NCBI GenBank assembly: GCA_014762635.1
Contig: JABURR010000058.1
Location: 1 to 64,000 of the forward strand
DNA from: Paracoccaceae bacterium
GTDB taxonomy: Bacteria > Pseudomonadota > Alphaproteobacteria > Rhodobacterales > Rhodobacteraceae
Reading direction: 5' to 3'
DNA length: 64,000 nt
Under the pieces are notes generated by a model that did not search any database, was not told where the DNA came from, and was given only the letters and a program-made list of their open reading frames with translations. The translations under genes were made by a program, and so were the position numbers. Shown here piece by piece: positions 48,190-59,043 of the stretch; the stretch's first letter is position 1, and each line of letters begins with the position of its first letter.

Positions 48190-50276
48190 GGGACTGGCTC
48201 CATCACCAGGACGACGACGGAATCCGCGGGGCTTTCGACGCGATTGTCCTCGACGGGACCAGCGGGCACCTCCGGCACGGCCGTGTCGATCTGTAGTGAC
48301 CAGCAGGCGCCCTTCGGCGGTTCCGGCAGCGTCACCTCGCGCACCGGCCCCATGTTGAAGATGAGGAAGATCGCGATTTCCTGCGCGTCATACTCAGGCG
48401 TTCCAGAAGCTGTCCGCATTTCCGCGCAGAGAAGATGCGTTTCGGGATCGGTCCAGTCGCCGTTGACCATCGGTGTGCCATCCGCGCGCCACCAGAACAG
48501 GTCCTCGATCCCGTCGAACGCGCGCTCCCGCGAATGCAGGAACCGCTTCTGCCGCAGGATCGGGTGCGCCTTGCGGAAGGCGATCATCTTGCGGGTGAAG
48601 GCCAGAAAGTCCCGGTCCGCCTTGTCCCAATCGAGCCAGGAGATGTCGTTGTCCTGGCAATAGGCGTTGTTGTTGCCGCTCTGGCTGTTGCCGATCTCGT
48701 CACCTGCAAGGATCATCGGCGTTCCCTGGCTCAGCAGCAGCGTCGCCATCATGTTGCGCCGCCGCCGCGCGCGGGCGGCCAGAATATCGGCGTCCTTGGT
48801 CGGCCCCTCGACACCGAGGTTGTCCGAGAAATTCTCGTGATGCCCGTCGACCCCGCCCTCGCCATTTGCAAGGTTGTGCTTGTGGGCGTAGCTCACCACG
48901 TCGACCAGGGTGAACCCGTCATGGGCGGTGACGAAATTGACCGAGGCCGTCGCTGGCCGCCCTGAATGATCGAACTGGATCGCCGAGCCGGTCAACCGGT
49001 TCGCCAACTCGGGCACCATGCCCTGATCGCCACGCCAGAAACGCCGAACCCCGTCCCGGAACTTGTCATTCCATTCCAGGAAGGGTGACGGAAAGGCCCC
49101 CAGCTGGTAGCCGCCGAACCCGATGTCCCATGGCTCCGCGATCAGCTTTACCCGGGTCAGAACAGGATCCTGCCTGAGCGCATCGAAGAAGGCCGCGCCG
49201 GGCTCGAACCCGTGCACCGTGCGCCCGAGGGTGGAGCACAGGTCGAAGCGGAACCCGTCCACATGCATCACCTCGACCCAGTAGCGCAGCGAATCCATGA
49301 TCATCCGCAACACCATCGGGTGATCCACGTTCAGCGTGTTCCCGGTGCCGGTCTCGTTGATATAGAAGCGCGGGTTCTCTTCCAGCCGATAGTAGCTGAG
49401 GTTGTCGAGGCCGCGGAACGCAAGGGTCGGGCCAAGCTCGTTGCCCTCGCAGGTGTGGTTGTAGACCACGTCCATCAGGACCTCGATCCCGGCGGAATGG
49501 AAGCGCGCGACCATCTCCTGGAACTCGCGGATCTGGCCATGGGCGAGGTAGCGCGGGTCCGGCGCGAAAAAGCCCAGCGTCTGGTAACCCCAGTAGTTGA
49601 CCAGCCCCTTCTGCACCAGGAAGCGGTCGTTGAGGAACGCTTGCACCGGCAGCAGCTCGATCGCCGTGATGCCTAGGTCGCTCAGGTGATCAAGGATCGG
49701 GTCCGACGCAAGACCCAGGAACGTGCCCGCGGCATCGACGCCGGGATGGCGCGCGGTCATGCCCTTCACATGGGCCTCGTAGATCACGCTTTCCTCGGTC
49801 CTTGTGCCGGGCAACCGGTCGTTGCCCCAGGAAAATGCCGTATCCTCGACCACCGAACGCGGCATGTATGGCGCGCTGTCGCGGGTGTCGAAACTCAGGT
49901 CCACGCCCGCGGCTTTGGTATCGTATCCGAACAGCGCATCGTGCCATTGCGGGTGACCGGTCAGCCGCTTTGCGTAGGGATCGATAAGCAGCTTGTTGGG
50001 GTTGAACCGGTGCCCGTGTTCCGGCGCATAGGGACCGTGGGCGCGGTAGCCATACATCTGCCCAGGGCGCAGGCCCGAGACATAGCCATGCCAGACATCG
50101 CCGTCGCGTTCCGGCAACTCGATGCAGATGTCCTCGGTCCGGCCATCGGGGGAAAACAGGCACAGGGTCATTCGCGTCGCATGGGCCGAGAAGACGGCGA
50201 AGTTCACGCCGTCCCCGTCGAACGTGGCCCCAAGCGGCCAGGCCTGTCCGGCCGAAACAGCGACGCGATGTGTCAT
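48186..50276 (-). CDS. glgX: glycogen debranching enzyme GlgX
   Basis: Isoamylase-type GH13 enzyme that cleaves alpha-1,6 branches of phosphorylase-limit glycogen. The 696-residue reading begins [19 protein letters not shown] at 50276, followed by the CBM48 domain and the catalytic barrel with GFRFDLCSTLGR (nucleophile), LIAEPWDIG (acid/base) and TAHDGFTLVD. Normal GlgX length. It overlaps the glgA stop by 4 bases and the malQ start by 4 bases. Confidence 0.95.
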
Positions 50277-51679
50277 CGGGTGAGAACCGCCCTGTAGAGA
50301 TCCGCGTAATCGGCGGCAGAGTGCTCCCACCCCACAGGATGCGCCATGGCGTTCTTCTGCATCCGTCGCCACGTCGCCCCTTCCCGGTAGAGCGCGCAAA
50401 GCTGGTCCAGCGCGCGGCCCAGCGCCTCGGTGCTGACCGGGTGGAACTGGATCCCCGTGGCGGCCCCGGCGCGCAGCCCGGCGGGGCTTGCGGGGATCAC
50501 CGTGTCGGCCAGCCCGCCGGTATAGGCGACCAGCGGCAGCGTGCCGAAGCGCAACCCGTAAAGCTGGGTCAAACCGCAGGGTTCGAACCGCGAGGGCACA
50601 AGGATCGCATCGCCGCCCGCGATGAGGCGCCGCGAAAGCGCCTCGTCATAGCCGATCTTGACGGCGACATTGGCCTCGGACTTCGCGGCCTTGGTGAAGG
50701 CCTGTTCCAGCGCCTTGTCGCCGCTGCCCAGCAGCGCCAACTGCCCGCCGCCCGCCAGCAGGCGCGGCAGCGCCTCGAGCAGCAGGTCCAGCCCCTTCTG
50801 CTGCGTCAGGCGCGAGACCACCACGCAGAGCGGTCCGTCGCTTTCGGGCAGGCCGAATTCCTCGCGCAGGGCCTCCTTGTGGCGGGTCTTGCCACGCGCG
50901 GTCTTGTAGGGCGGGGTCCAGGCCTCGGTATCGACGCCGTTCAGGATGCCCACCAGATCAGCCTGCCGGACCCGCAGCACGCCATCCAGCCCCATGCCGA
51001 ACTCGGGCGTCAGCAACTCGCCCGCATAGGTCGGGCTGACGGTTGAGATCTTGTCGGCATAGATCAGCCCCGCCTTCAGTGCGCTGATCTTGCCCCAGTA
51101 TTCGAACCCCTCGCGGGTGAAGCCGGTGGCGGGCAGGCGCAGGCGCACCAGGTCCTCGGCCTCGGCCAGGCCCTGGAAGGCGATGTTGTGGATGGTCAGC
51201 AGGGTCGGCACATGGGGCAGCCCGTGCTGGCGCAGGTAGACAGGCGTCAGCCCCGCCTGCCAGTCGTGCAGGTGCAGCAGGTCGGGCTGCCAGCCCGCCG
51301 CCCCGTCGCGCGCGATCTGCGCCGCGACCCAGCAGAGCGCACCATAGCGTTCCGGGTTGTCAGGCCAGTCCTTGCCATCGGGTCCGAGGTAGAGCGAACC
51401 CTTCCGGTCGAACAAGTGCGGCGCATCTAGGACCAGCAGGTCCAGACCGCCGCCCTGCCCCGCCAGCACCCGCGCCGGGCCGCCGAACAGATCCGGGTTT
51501 TCCCAGATGATCTCGGGCGTCTTCAGCGCCTGCATCACCGCCGGATAGCCCGGCAGCAGGGTGCGCATGGTCACCTCATGCGGCGCCAAGGCGGCCGGCA
51601 GCGCGCCAGCCACATCCGCCAGCCCGCCGGTCTTGACCAGCGGCGCGCATTCCGAGGCAACCGAAAGGACGTGGATCAT
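50273..51679 (-). CDS. glgA: glycogen synthase GlgA
   Basis: GT5 enzyme that adds glucose from ADP-glucose to glycogen. 468 residues from the ATG at 51679 ([20 protein letters not shown]). KTGGLADV binds ADP-glucose, and the C-terminal [20 protein letters not shown] carries the retaining-transferase E-x7-E site. Its start overlaps the glgC stop by 4 bases, coupling ADP-glucose synthesis with its use. Confidence 0.96.
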   Translation of the reverse strand: MIHVLSVASECAPLVKTGGLADVAGALPAALAPHEVTMRTLLPGYPAVMQALKTPEIIWENPDLFGGPARVLAGQGGGLDLLVLDAPHLFDRKGSLYLGPDGKDWPDNPERYGALCWVAAQIARDGAAGWQPDLLHLHDWQAGLTPVYLRQHGLPHVPTLLTIHNIAFQGLAEAEDLVRLRLPATGFTREGFEYWGKISALKAGLIYADKISTVSPTYAGELLTPEFGMGLDGVLRVRQADLVGILNGVDTEAWTPPYKTARGKTRHKEALREEFGLPESDGPLCVVVSRLTQQKGLDLLLEALPRLLAGGGQLALLGSGDKALEQAFTKAAKSEANVAVKIGYDEALSRRLIAGGDAILVPSRFEPCGLTQLYGLRFGTLPLVAYTGGLADTVIPASPAGLRAGAATGIQFHPVSTEALGRALDQLCALYREGATWRRMQKNAMAHPVGWEHSAADYADLYRAVLTR

Positions 51680-52941
51680 AGAGACGCCGCCCGTTTGTCC
51701 AGCATCGGCTGGGTGATGAGCGTGACGCCGCCCTCGGACACGCGGAACCACTTGGCATCTTCCTCGGGGTCCTCGCCCACGACGAGGCCCTCAGGGATGT
51801 GCACGCCACGGTCGATCACCACGTTGCTGAGCCGCGCCGAGCGTTCCACCACCACGTCGGGCAGCACCACCGCGCCTTTCAGCGAGGCATAGGAGTTGGT
51901 GTGCACCCGCGTGAAAAGCAGAGAGTTGCGCACCTCGGTCCCCGAGATGATGCAGCCGCCCGAGACCATCGAGGACACCGCGCTGCCACGCCGATCCGCA
52001 TCGTCATGGATGAACTTCGCGGGCGGCACGGATTCCGAGTAGGTCCAGATCGGCCAGTTGTTGTCCCACAGGTCCAGGTCGGGTGTGAAATCGGTCAGGT
52101 CGATATTGGCCTTCCAATAGGCGTCCACAGTCCCCACGTCGCGCCAATAGGCGGGCGCCTCGGGGACGTGCCGCACGCAGCTTTGCGAAAAACGATGCGC
52201 CTTGGCTTTGCCGTTCTTGACGATATCGGGGATGATATCGCCCCCGAAATCATGGGTGGAGTTCTTGTCCTCCGCATCGCGGATCAGCAACTCGCGCAGG
52301 AACTTCCAGTTGAAGACATAGATCCCCATAGAGGCCAGCGTCACGTTCGGATCATCCGGCGTGCCCGGTGGGTCCTTGGGCTTTTCCAGGAAGCTGGTGA
52401 TCCGGTCATCGTCGTCGATCGCCATCACCCCGAAGGCCGAGGCCTCGGCCCGTGGCACGGTCAGGCAGCCCACCGTTACATCCGCCCCGCTTTCCACGTG
52501 CTGGCGCAACATGACCTCGTAATCCATCTTGTAGATGTGGTCCCCCGCCAGGATCAGGATGTAGTCGATATCGTAGCTGTCGATGATGTCGATGTTCTGG
52601 GTCACGGCGTCGGCGGTGCCCATGTACCACTTGTTCTCGTCCACGCGCTGCGAGGCGGGCAGGATATCGAGATACTCGTTCCGCTCGGCCCGGAAGAAGT
52701 TCCAGCCGCGCTGGCAGTGGCGGATCAGGCTGTGCGCCTTGTATTGCGTGGCGATCGCCATCTTGCGGATGCCCGAGTTCAGCGCGTTCGACAGCGCGAA
52801 GTCGATGATCCGGGTCTTGCCTCCGAAATAGACCGCCGGTTTCACCCGCTTGTCGGTCATCTCCCGCAATCGGCTCCCGCGCCCACCGGCCAGGACGAAG
52901 GCCATGCTGCGCTGTGTCAGGCGTGATGTTGATGCACTCAT
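51676..52941 (-). CDS. glgC: glucose-1-phosphate adenylyltransferase
   Basis: Makes ADP-glucose from ATP and glucose-1-phosphate, the committed and allosterically controlled step of glycogen synthesis. 421 residues; N-terminal [38 protein letters not shown] and [15 protein letters not shown], then the left-handed beta-helix end with repeated hydrophobic turns. A GGGGGG ribosome site lies just before the start. Separated from glgB by 66 bases. Confidence 0.96.
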   Translation of the reverse strand: MSASTSRLTQRSMAFVLAGGRGSRLREMTDKRVKPAVYFGGKTRIIDFALSNALNSGIRKMAIATQYKAHSLIRHCQRGWNFFRAERNEYLDILPASQRVDENKWYMGTADAVTQNIDIIDSYDIDYILILAGDHIYKMDYEVMLRQHVESGADVTVGCLTVPRAEASAFGVMAIDDDDRITSFLEKPKDPPGTPDDPNVTLASMGIYVFNWKFLRELLIRDAEDKNSTHDFGGDIIPDIVKNGKAKAHRFSQSCVRHVPEAPAYWRDVGTVDAYWKANIDLTDFTPDLDLWDNNWPIWTYSESVPPAKFIHDDADRRGSAVSSMVSGGCIISGTEVRNSLLFTRVHTNSYASLKGAVVLPDVVVERSARLSNVVIDRGVHIPEGLVVGEDPEEDAKWFRVSEGGVTLITQPMLDKRAASL

Positions 52942-53007
52942 TTTCTTTCCCCCCTTGCTCGTGCGGGCCGGATCGGTGCCCGGCCCATCTTGGTTTTCGT
53001 CTCCGCG

Positions 53008-55215
53008 TCAGCCCCGGTCCAGGACCAGGAACACCGCTGACAGGGCCGGGATCACGACCTCGGCCACGGCAGGTTGGCCGTGATGCTCTCCGGTAACGGC
53101 GGTCACGGCGCCCATGTTCCCACGGTTTGCCCCGCCATAGAGTTCGGCGTCGGTATTCAGCGCCTCGCGCCAGGTGCCTGCCTCGGGCAATCCGATGCGA
53201 TAGCCCGCGCGTTCCACCGGCGTGAAGTTGCACAGCACGGCCACCGGCGTGTCATCCGGCCCACCCCGGCGTATCCAGCCATAGACCGAATGCTCGGCAT
53301 CATTGGCCTCGATCCACTGGAACCCGTCCTCCTCGCAATCCTTGACGTGCAGCGCCGGTGTTTCGCGATAAAGCGTGTTGAGATCGCGGACGAGGTTCTG
53401 GATGCCGCGATGTTCGGGCCGGTCCAGAACGCCCCACTCGACCTCGGCATTGTGGTTCCATTCCGAAGGCTGGGCGATCTCCTGCCCCATGAACAGAAGC
53501 TTCTTACCCGGATGTCCCCACATGAACCCGTAATAGGCGCGCAGGTTGGCAAACCGCTGCCAGTGATCGCCGGGCATCTTCGTCAGCATCGAGCCCTTGC
53601 CGTGCACCACCTCGTCATGGCTGATCGGCAGGATGAAGTTCTCCGAGAAGGCGTAGTGCAGCCCGAAGGTCATCTTGTGATGATCGTATTTGCGGTAGAC
53701 CGGGTCTTTCTGGATGTATTCGAGCGTGTCGTTCATCCAGCCCATGTTCCATTTGAACCCGAAGCCAAGCCCGCCCATGTCCACGGGTCGTGAGACCATC
53801 GGGAACGAGGTACTCTCCTCGGCCACGGTCATGATCCCGGGCTGCTCGCCGTAGGTCGTGGTGTTCATGCGGCGCATCATGTCGATGGCCTCGTAATTCT
53901 CGCGCCCGCCGTCCTTGTTGGGGACCCATTCGCCTTCGGCCCGCGAGTAGTCGCGGTAGAGCATTGAGGCCACCGCATCCACGCGCAGCCCGTCGATGTG
54001 ATATTCATCCAGCCAGTAGAGCGCGTTCGACACCAGAAAATTCGCGACCTCGGTGCGGCCGTAGTTGTAGATCAGCGTGTTCCAGTCCTTGTGGAACCCC
54101 TCGCGCGGGTCGGCGTGTTCGTAGAGCGCGGTGCCGTCGAACTGGCCCAACCCGTGCGCATCCGCCGGGAAATGCCCCGGCACCCAGTCGAGGATCACGC
54201 CGATCCCGGCGTTATGAGCGGCATCCACAAGATCGCGGAATTCATGCGGGGGCCCGTGGCGGATGGTCGGCGCGAACAGGCCCACCGGCTGATAGCCCCA
54301 GGAGCCATCGAACGGGTATTCGCTGATCGGCAAAAGCTCGATATGGGTGAAGCCCATGTCCTTGACATAGGCGATAAGTTCCTCGGCGGCTTCCTTGTAG
54401 GAGATCTGGCGCCCGTGATCCTTGCGCCGCCAGGATCCCAGCTGAACCTCGTAGACCGAGATCGGTGCCGAGCGGTCGTTGTTCGCCCCCCGCGATTTCA
54501 TCCAATCGCCGTCTTTCCAGCCATACCCCGTGATATCGCGCACCACCGAGGCGTTCTCGGGCGGGTGCTGCGAGCCGAAGCCCACCGGGTCGGCCTTGAG
54601 CGGCAGCACGTCCCCGTAAGCGCCGAGGATCTCGTACTTGTAGGGCTCGCCCTCGCCGATGCCGGGGATGAAGATCTCCCAGACGCCCGTCGCGCCACGG
54701 CGGCGCATCACGTGGCGGCGCCCGTCCCAGTGGTTGAAGTTGCCCACCACCGAAACACGGCGGGCATTCGGCGCCCAGACGGCGAAATGCGTTCCGTGCG
54801 CGCCTTCATGCTCCATCACATGGGCGCCGAGCACGCGCCAGATATGCTTGTGGGTGCCTTCACCCAGAAGGTATTCGTCGATTTCGCCCATCACCGGGCC
54901 GAAACGATAGGCATCCTCGCGCTCCCAGCTTGCCCCGTCGGGGCCGGTCGCGTGGATCATGTAGGGCTTGGTCCCCGGCACCTTGCCGGTGAAAAGCGAG
55001 CTGCCCTCGGACAGGCGCTCCAGCTTGTGCGACTTGCCGTCCACGACGGCGGCGACTTGGTCAGCCCCCGGCTCGAAAACGGTCACGTGGCGTGATCTTC
55101 CGACTTTCTGCGGACCGAGGATCGCGAATGGCTCGTCGAAAGTGCCTGCCTCGATCCGGGCGGCGATATCGGCGGGAATCGTAGCGTGCGGGTCTGCTGT
55201 CGTCGTTTGGGTCAT
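53008..55215 (-). CDS. glgB: 1,4-alpha-glucan branching enzyme GlgB
   Basis: Creates alpha-1,6 branches in glycogen. 735 residues: two N-terminal CBM48-type domains (second with HFAVWAPNARRVSVVGNFN), then the GH13 barrel with DGLRVDAVASMLYRDYSR (nucleophile Asp), MTVAEESTSFPMV (acid/base Glu) and LPISHDEVVHGKG. Normal length for the long, two-domain GlgB form. Placed between glgP (48-base gap) and glgC. Confidence 0.96.
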   Translation of the reverse strand: MTQTTTADPHATIPADIAARIEAGTFDEPFAILGPQKVGRSRHVTVFEPGADQVAAVVDGKSHKLERLSEGSSLFTGKVPGTKPYMIHATGPDGASWEREDAYRFGPVMGEIDEYLLGEGTHKHIWRVLGAHVMEHEGAHGTHFAVWAPNARRVSVVGNFNHWDGRRHVMRRRGATGVWEIFIPGIGEGEPYKYEILGAYGDVLPLKADPVGFGSQHPPENASVVRDITGYGWKDGDWMKSRGANNDRSAPISVYEVQLGSWRRKDHGRQISYKEAAEELIAYVKDMGFTHIELLPISEYPFDGSWGYQPVGLFAPTIRHGPPHEFRDLVDAAHNAGIGVILDWVPGHFPADAHGLGQFDGTALYEHADPREGFHKDWNTLIYNYGRTEVANFLVSNALYWLDEYHIDGLRVDAVASMLYRDYSRAEGEWVPNKDGGRENYEAIDMMRRMNTTTYGEQPGIMTVAEESTSFPMVSRPVDMGGLGFGFKWNMGWMNDTLEYIQKDPVYRKYDHHKMTFGLHYAFSENFILPISHDEVVHGKGSMLTKMPGDHWQRFANLRAYYGFMWGHPGKKLLFMGQEIAQPSEWNHNAEVEWGVLDRPEHRGIQNLVRDLNTLYRETPALHVKDCEEDGFQWIEANDAEHSVYGWIRRGGPDDTPVAVLCNFTPVERAGYRIGLPEAGTWREALNTDAELYGGANRGNMGAVTAVTGEHHGQPAVAEVVIPALSAVFLVLDRG

Positions 55216-55263
55216 GGTCGAACCTTATGTCCCTCTCTGTCGGTTTCAACCGGGGGCCCGGCA

Positions 55264-57663
55264 TCACAATAGCGACGTGGCCCTCCAGATGTCTTGCATG
55301 TAGCCCCGGATCGTCCGGTCCGATGAGAACCAGCCCGACCGGGCCGTGTTGAGCGCCGCCATGCGGGTCCAGGCGGCAGTGTCGCGATAGGCGGTGTCGA
55401 TTTCGCGCTGGGCGCGCCAGTAGTCGGTGAAGTCCGAACTGACGAGGAAGTAGTCCGGCCCGCTCAGGTTTTCGACGATGTCGTGGAACCGGTCCGGCTC
55501 ATCCTTCGAAAACGCCCCCTCCTTGATCGCCGCGATGGCGCGCGCGAGGCGCGGATCGGCCTTGATGGCCTGGCCCGCATGATCCTTGATCGCGCGGCGG
55601 GCGACGACCTCTTCGGCGGTCATGCCGAAGAGGAAAAAGTTCTCGGGCTTCACCCAGTCGCGGATCTCGACGTTTGCCCCGTCCAGCGTGCCCACGGTCA
55701 ACGCGCCGTTCAGCGCGAATTTCATGTTGCCGGTGCCCGAGGCTTCTTTGCCTGCGGTGGAAATCTGTTCCGACAAATCAGAGGCCGGGATCAGCTTTTC
55801 GGCCAGCGAGACATTGTAGTTCGGCAGAAAGACGACCTTCAGATAGGGGCTGGTCACCGGATCGGCATTCAGCACCTCGGCCACGTCGTTGATCAGGTGG
55901 ATGATCTTCTTGGCAAAGACGTAGCCCGGCGCCGCCTTGCCGCCGAAGATCTTCACCCGAGGGGTCCAGTTGGCATCGGGGTTGTCGCGGATCTCCTGCC
56001 AAAGCGCGATGGCCTCGAGGATATTCAGGTGCTGGCGCTTGTATTCATGGATGCGCTTGATCTGCACGTCGAACATCGCCTGCGGATCGACGCTGACCCC
56101 ATGCGCCTCGGCCATCCAGTGGGCAAGGTCTGCCTTGTTGGCGCGCTTGGCTTCGGCATAGGCGGCGGCGAACCCGGCGTCCTCTACGTGCGGTTCCAGT
56201 TCCTGCAGCCGGTCCGCGTCATCGACCCAGCCCTCACCGATCGTCTCGGTGATGAGGCCGCTCAGGCGCGGGTTCGACGACAAGAGCCAGCGGCGCGGCG
56301 TGACGCCGTTGGTCTGGTTCACGATGCGGTCGGGATGCAGCGCGTTCAGATCCTCGAACACGGTCGATTTCATCAGGTCGGTGTGCAGGGCCGACACCCC
56401 GTTCACCTTGTGCGCCATGATGAACGAGAGCTCGCCCATGTTCACATGACCTTCCGCCAACGCGGTGGATTTGCGCTTGGGGTTGGCCTTGGCGTGCGCC
56501 GCGTCGATACGCTCGATCAGGGTCAGATGGCGCGGCAGAAGGCGACCCATCAACCCCTCGGACCAACGCTCCAGCGCTTCGGGCAGCAGGGTGTGGTTCG
56601 TGTAGGACAGCGTCCCGCGTGCGGCCTCGACCGCATCGTCGAAGGCCATCCCGTGCTCGTCATGCAGCAGACGCACCAGTTCCGGGCCGGCAATCGCCGG
56701 GTGCGTGTCGTTGAGCTGGATCGCCACCTTGGCGGGCAGCTTGCGCAGGTCGTCATGCTCGGAACAGAACCGACGCAGAATGTCGCGCAGCGAGGCGGCA
56801 GTGAAGAAATACTCCTGCTTCAGCCGCAACTCCTTGCCCTGTTCGGTGGTGTCGTCGGGATAAAGCACACGGCTGATCGTGCGCGCCAGCGCCTCGGGCT
56901 CGGCCGCGGCGGCGTATTCCCCGCGGTTGAAGCGATCCAGGTCGAAGGCATGGATCGGCTTCGCGGACCAGAGCCGCAGCGTATTGGCCCATTTCCCCTG
57001 CCAGCCAACAATAGGCGTGTCATAGGCCTCGGCATGGACGGCTTCCGCCGGGGTCCAGAGCGCACGGGCACCGTTTTCGCTGACATCGCCGCCAAAGCCG
57101 ACTTCGAACCGCGCCTCGGGACGCTCAAATTCCCAGGCGTGAGGTTGTTCCAGCCATGTCTCGGGCGCTTCCATCTGGCGGCCCTCCACGAAGCTCTGGC
57201 GGAACAGGCCGTGCTCGTAGCGGATGCCATAGCCATAGGCCGGGCAGCCCAGCGTCGAAAGCGACTCCAGGAAACAGGCGGCAAGACGGCCCAAGCCGCC
57301 ATTGCCCAGCGCGGCGTCGGGCTCGTCGGTCACGACCGTATCGAGGTCGATGCCAAACTCGCGGAACGCGGCCTCGGCCTGTTCCTCCAGCCGCAGGTTC
57401 ACGATGGCATCTTCCAGCAGCCGGCCGATCAGGAACTCCATCGACAGGTAATAGACCCGCTTCGCCCCTTTCGCGTAGGTCGCGCGGGTCGAGGCGATCC
57501 AGCGATCCACGATCCGCTCGCGCACCGCGAAGGACAGCGCCATGCGCCAGTCATAGATCTGCGCGTGGCCCGGATCCTTGGCCAGCGTATAAGTCAGGTG
57601 GCGCAGGATCGCGTCCCGAAATTCGGACGCAGGCACGTTGGTCAGATCTTTGTCCTGATACAC
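55264..57663 (-). CDS. glgP: glycogen/starch phosphorylase
   Basis: PLP-dependent phosphorolysis of alpha-1,4-glucans, releasing glucose-1-phosphate. 799 residues, the usual length. Signatures: YYLSMEFLIGRLLEDAIVNL near the N-terminus, RRLAAC-like GNGGLGRLAACFLESL, and EASGTGNMKFALNGALTVGT with the PLP lysine. First gene of the glycogen operon, so its promoter region (57664-57740) probably controls the whole unit. Both synthesis and breakdown enzymes are made together, so the direction must be set allosterically. Confidence 0.96.
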   Translation of the reverse strand: MYQDKDLTNVPASEFRDAILRHLTYTLAKDPGHAQIYDWRMALSFAVRERIVDRWIASTRATYAKGAKRVYYLSMEFLIGRLLEDAIVNLRLEEQAEAAFREFGIDLDTVVTDEPDAALGNGGLGRLAACFLESLSTLGCPAYGYGIRYEHGLFRQSFVEGRQMEAPETWLEQPHAWEFERPEARFEVGFGGDVSENGARALWTPAEAVHAEAYDTPIVGWQGKWANTLRLWSAKPIHAFDLDRFNRGEYAAAAEPEALARTISRVLYPDDTTEQGKELRLKQEYFFTAASLRDILRRFCSEHDDLRKLPAKVAIQLNDTHPAIAGPELVRLLHDEHGMAFDDAVEAARGTLSYTNHTLLPEALERWSEGLMGRLLPRHLTLIERIDAAHAKANPKRKSTALAEGHVNMGELSFIMAHKVNGVSALHTDLMKSTVFEDLNALHPDRIVNQTNGVTPRRWLLSSNPRLSGLITETIGEGWVDDADRLQELEPHVEDAGFAAAYAEAKRANKADLAHWMAEAHGVSVDPQAMFDVQIKRIHEYKRQHLNILEAIALWQEIRDNPDANWTPRVKIFGGKAAPGYVFAKKIIHLINDVAEVLNADPVTSPYLKVVFLPNYNVSLAEKLIPASDLSEQISTAGKEASGTGNMKFALNGALTVGTLDGANVEIRDWVKPENFFLFGMTAEEVVARRAIKDHAGQAIKADPRLARAIAAIKEGAFSKDEPDRFHDIVENLSGPDYFLVSSDFTDYWRAQREIDTAYRDTAAWTRMAALNTARSGWFSSDRTIRGYMQDIWRATSLL

Positions 57664-57688
57664 GGGGACACCCCCATTCCTGTTATGT

Positions 57689-57737
57689 TAGCGTTACCAA
57701 AGCGCCGCAAAGCGCTTTAACGCTATGTGCCTGTCAA
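57689..57737 (-). promoter_or_regulatory. glgP promoter with overlapping operator-like repeats
   Basis: Minus strand carries TTGACA (57732-57737), a consensus -35. Where the -10 should be lies the perfect 10-base palindrome AAAGCGCTTT (57709-57718), the CG-centred form typical of LacI/GalR-family operators. A pair of direct CAAAGCGC copies (57698-57705, 57708-57715) and an outer inverted repeat TAGCGTTA / TAACGCTA (57689-57696, 57718-57725) surround it. A sugar-responsive repressor is the likely ligand; none is encoded nearby. Confidence 0.65.
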
Positions 57738-57945
57738 ACGCAAGGTTCAAGGGGGTCCCCGGACACAAGTCGACTGGTTCCGACCCTCGGTCACGCGGCT
57801 GGCCAAATCGTCTATCCACTAGGCGCGATGCTCAAAATCCCATCAGCGTGAAACCGCAAATCGCGGCCCTAAGGCGCGATGGACCAACCCTTGGATATGG
57901 AGTAACTGGTTTTTCAACGGTTTTTTTCGAGGCGGTGAGAGCAGA

Positions 57946-58824
57946 ATGCTTGAAGACTTGGCGTTCAACATCCTGGAACTGGGGTCGGGCATCCTGACCC
58001 TTGTCACGGTGGCCGTCTGGCTGGGCGGCTTCGCAACCGCGCAATATGTTCGCCGGGACGATCGCTGGTCGCTGCCGCCTGTCCCACATTTCGTGATGGT
58101 TTCGGCGCTTTTTGCGGCGATGACGTTCCTGCCGATTCTCTGGCTCGGCACGTTCGAGGCCCTGGCCCGCGATATGGTCTGGGTACTTCTGTCGGCCAGC
58201 CTGCTCGGGTTTGCGACGCTCGGCTATGGGTACGGGATGATCGCGCGGGCCCGCGCGCTGAACGCGTTCGGGAACCCGGCACGCGCCTGGCTGGCCATCG
58301 TGCCACTGGCCAACTTCTGGCTACTGTTTGCGCCGACCAAGGGGACCAAGCTTTCACGCCCGACGGCCCCGCAACTCGCAGGCGGCGCGCTGGGGCTTCT
58401 GCTGATCGCCGCGGGCGTCGGCGCGACCCAGACCGGGAAAGGTATCCTTGGCGACATGATCCGCCGGTCCCAGAACGACACGCAGACCCTTGGCGTCATC
58501 TACAGCCGCTGGATCCGCGACCACGGGCTTGAGGTGGCGCTCAATCGAATAGCGATCCGCACCAAACCGGCTCAGGTCGACCAGGCCACCACCCTGGACG
58601 GGGCCGAGGTTGCCGATCGCAATCTCCGTTTCCTCTATACGGTCGGCTTCGACGCACCGGAACTTCCGGATACGCTTCGGACCGCTCTTTCCAACCAGAT
58701 ATGCCGAAACGCGGGTCTTCGCCCTCTTCTGGTGACCGGCGCCACAATCTCGCACGTCTACCGTCGGGAAGACGGGAGCGAGATCGGAAGCGTTGATATC
58801 ACTTGGGCTGGGTGCACCGGGTAG
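57946..58824 (+). CDS. membrane protein of unknown function
   Basis: A 292-residue protein with four probable N-terminal helices (for example ELGSGILTLVTVAVWLGGF and MVWVLLSASLLGFATLGYG) and a fifth around LGLLLIAAGVGATQTG. A C-terminal domain of about 120 residues follows, probably periplasmic, with Cys residues in NQICRNAG and TWAGCTG that could form a disulfide. I do not recognise the family. Divergent from glgP and upstream of the phasin gene; no functional link is evident. Confidence 0.7.
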   Translation: MLEDLAFNILELGSGILTLVTVAVWLGGFATAQYVRRDDRWSLPPVPHFVMVSALFAAMTFLPILWLGTFEALARDMVWVLLSASLLGFATLGYGYGMIARARALNAFGNPARAWLAIVPLANFWLLFAPTKGTKLSRPTAPQLAGGALGLLLIAAGVGATQTGKGILGDMIRRSQNDTQTLGVIYSRWIRDHGLEVALNRIAIRTKPAQVDQATTLDGAEVADRNLRFLYTVGFDAPELPDTLRTALSNQICRNAGLRPLLVTGATISHVYRREDGSEIGSVDITWAGCTG

Positions 58825-58943
58825 ATCGACGCCGCGGCAGCAAAGAAACAGGGATGATTCTCGGGTTTCCCAAGGACAAATTCGTAGAAATCCGACGCTT
58901 TGAGTCGTCATTGCTCTGATAAATATGGATAAAATCTTTTGTG

Positions 58944-58991
58944 CTGCAGCGCAGCATTTCCCTTGATTTGCTGCGCTGCAGCATGTATTCA
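58944..58991 (+). promoter_or_regulatory. phaP promoter with two PhaR sites
   Basis: Two perfect CTGC-N3-GCAG sites (58944-58954 and 58971-58981), the site reported for PhaR of Paracoccus denitrificans. The second lies inside the 17-base spacer of a promoter with -35 TTGATT (58963-58968) and -10 TATTCA (58986-58991). PhaR bound there would block transcription until PHB granules titrate it away. Confidence 0.83.
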
Positions 58992-59043
58992 CTATGCAGA
59001 CGCAGAAAAAACGGGCGCCGCCCGAAGACCAAGGAGAGAACAC

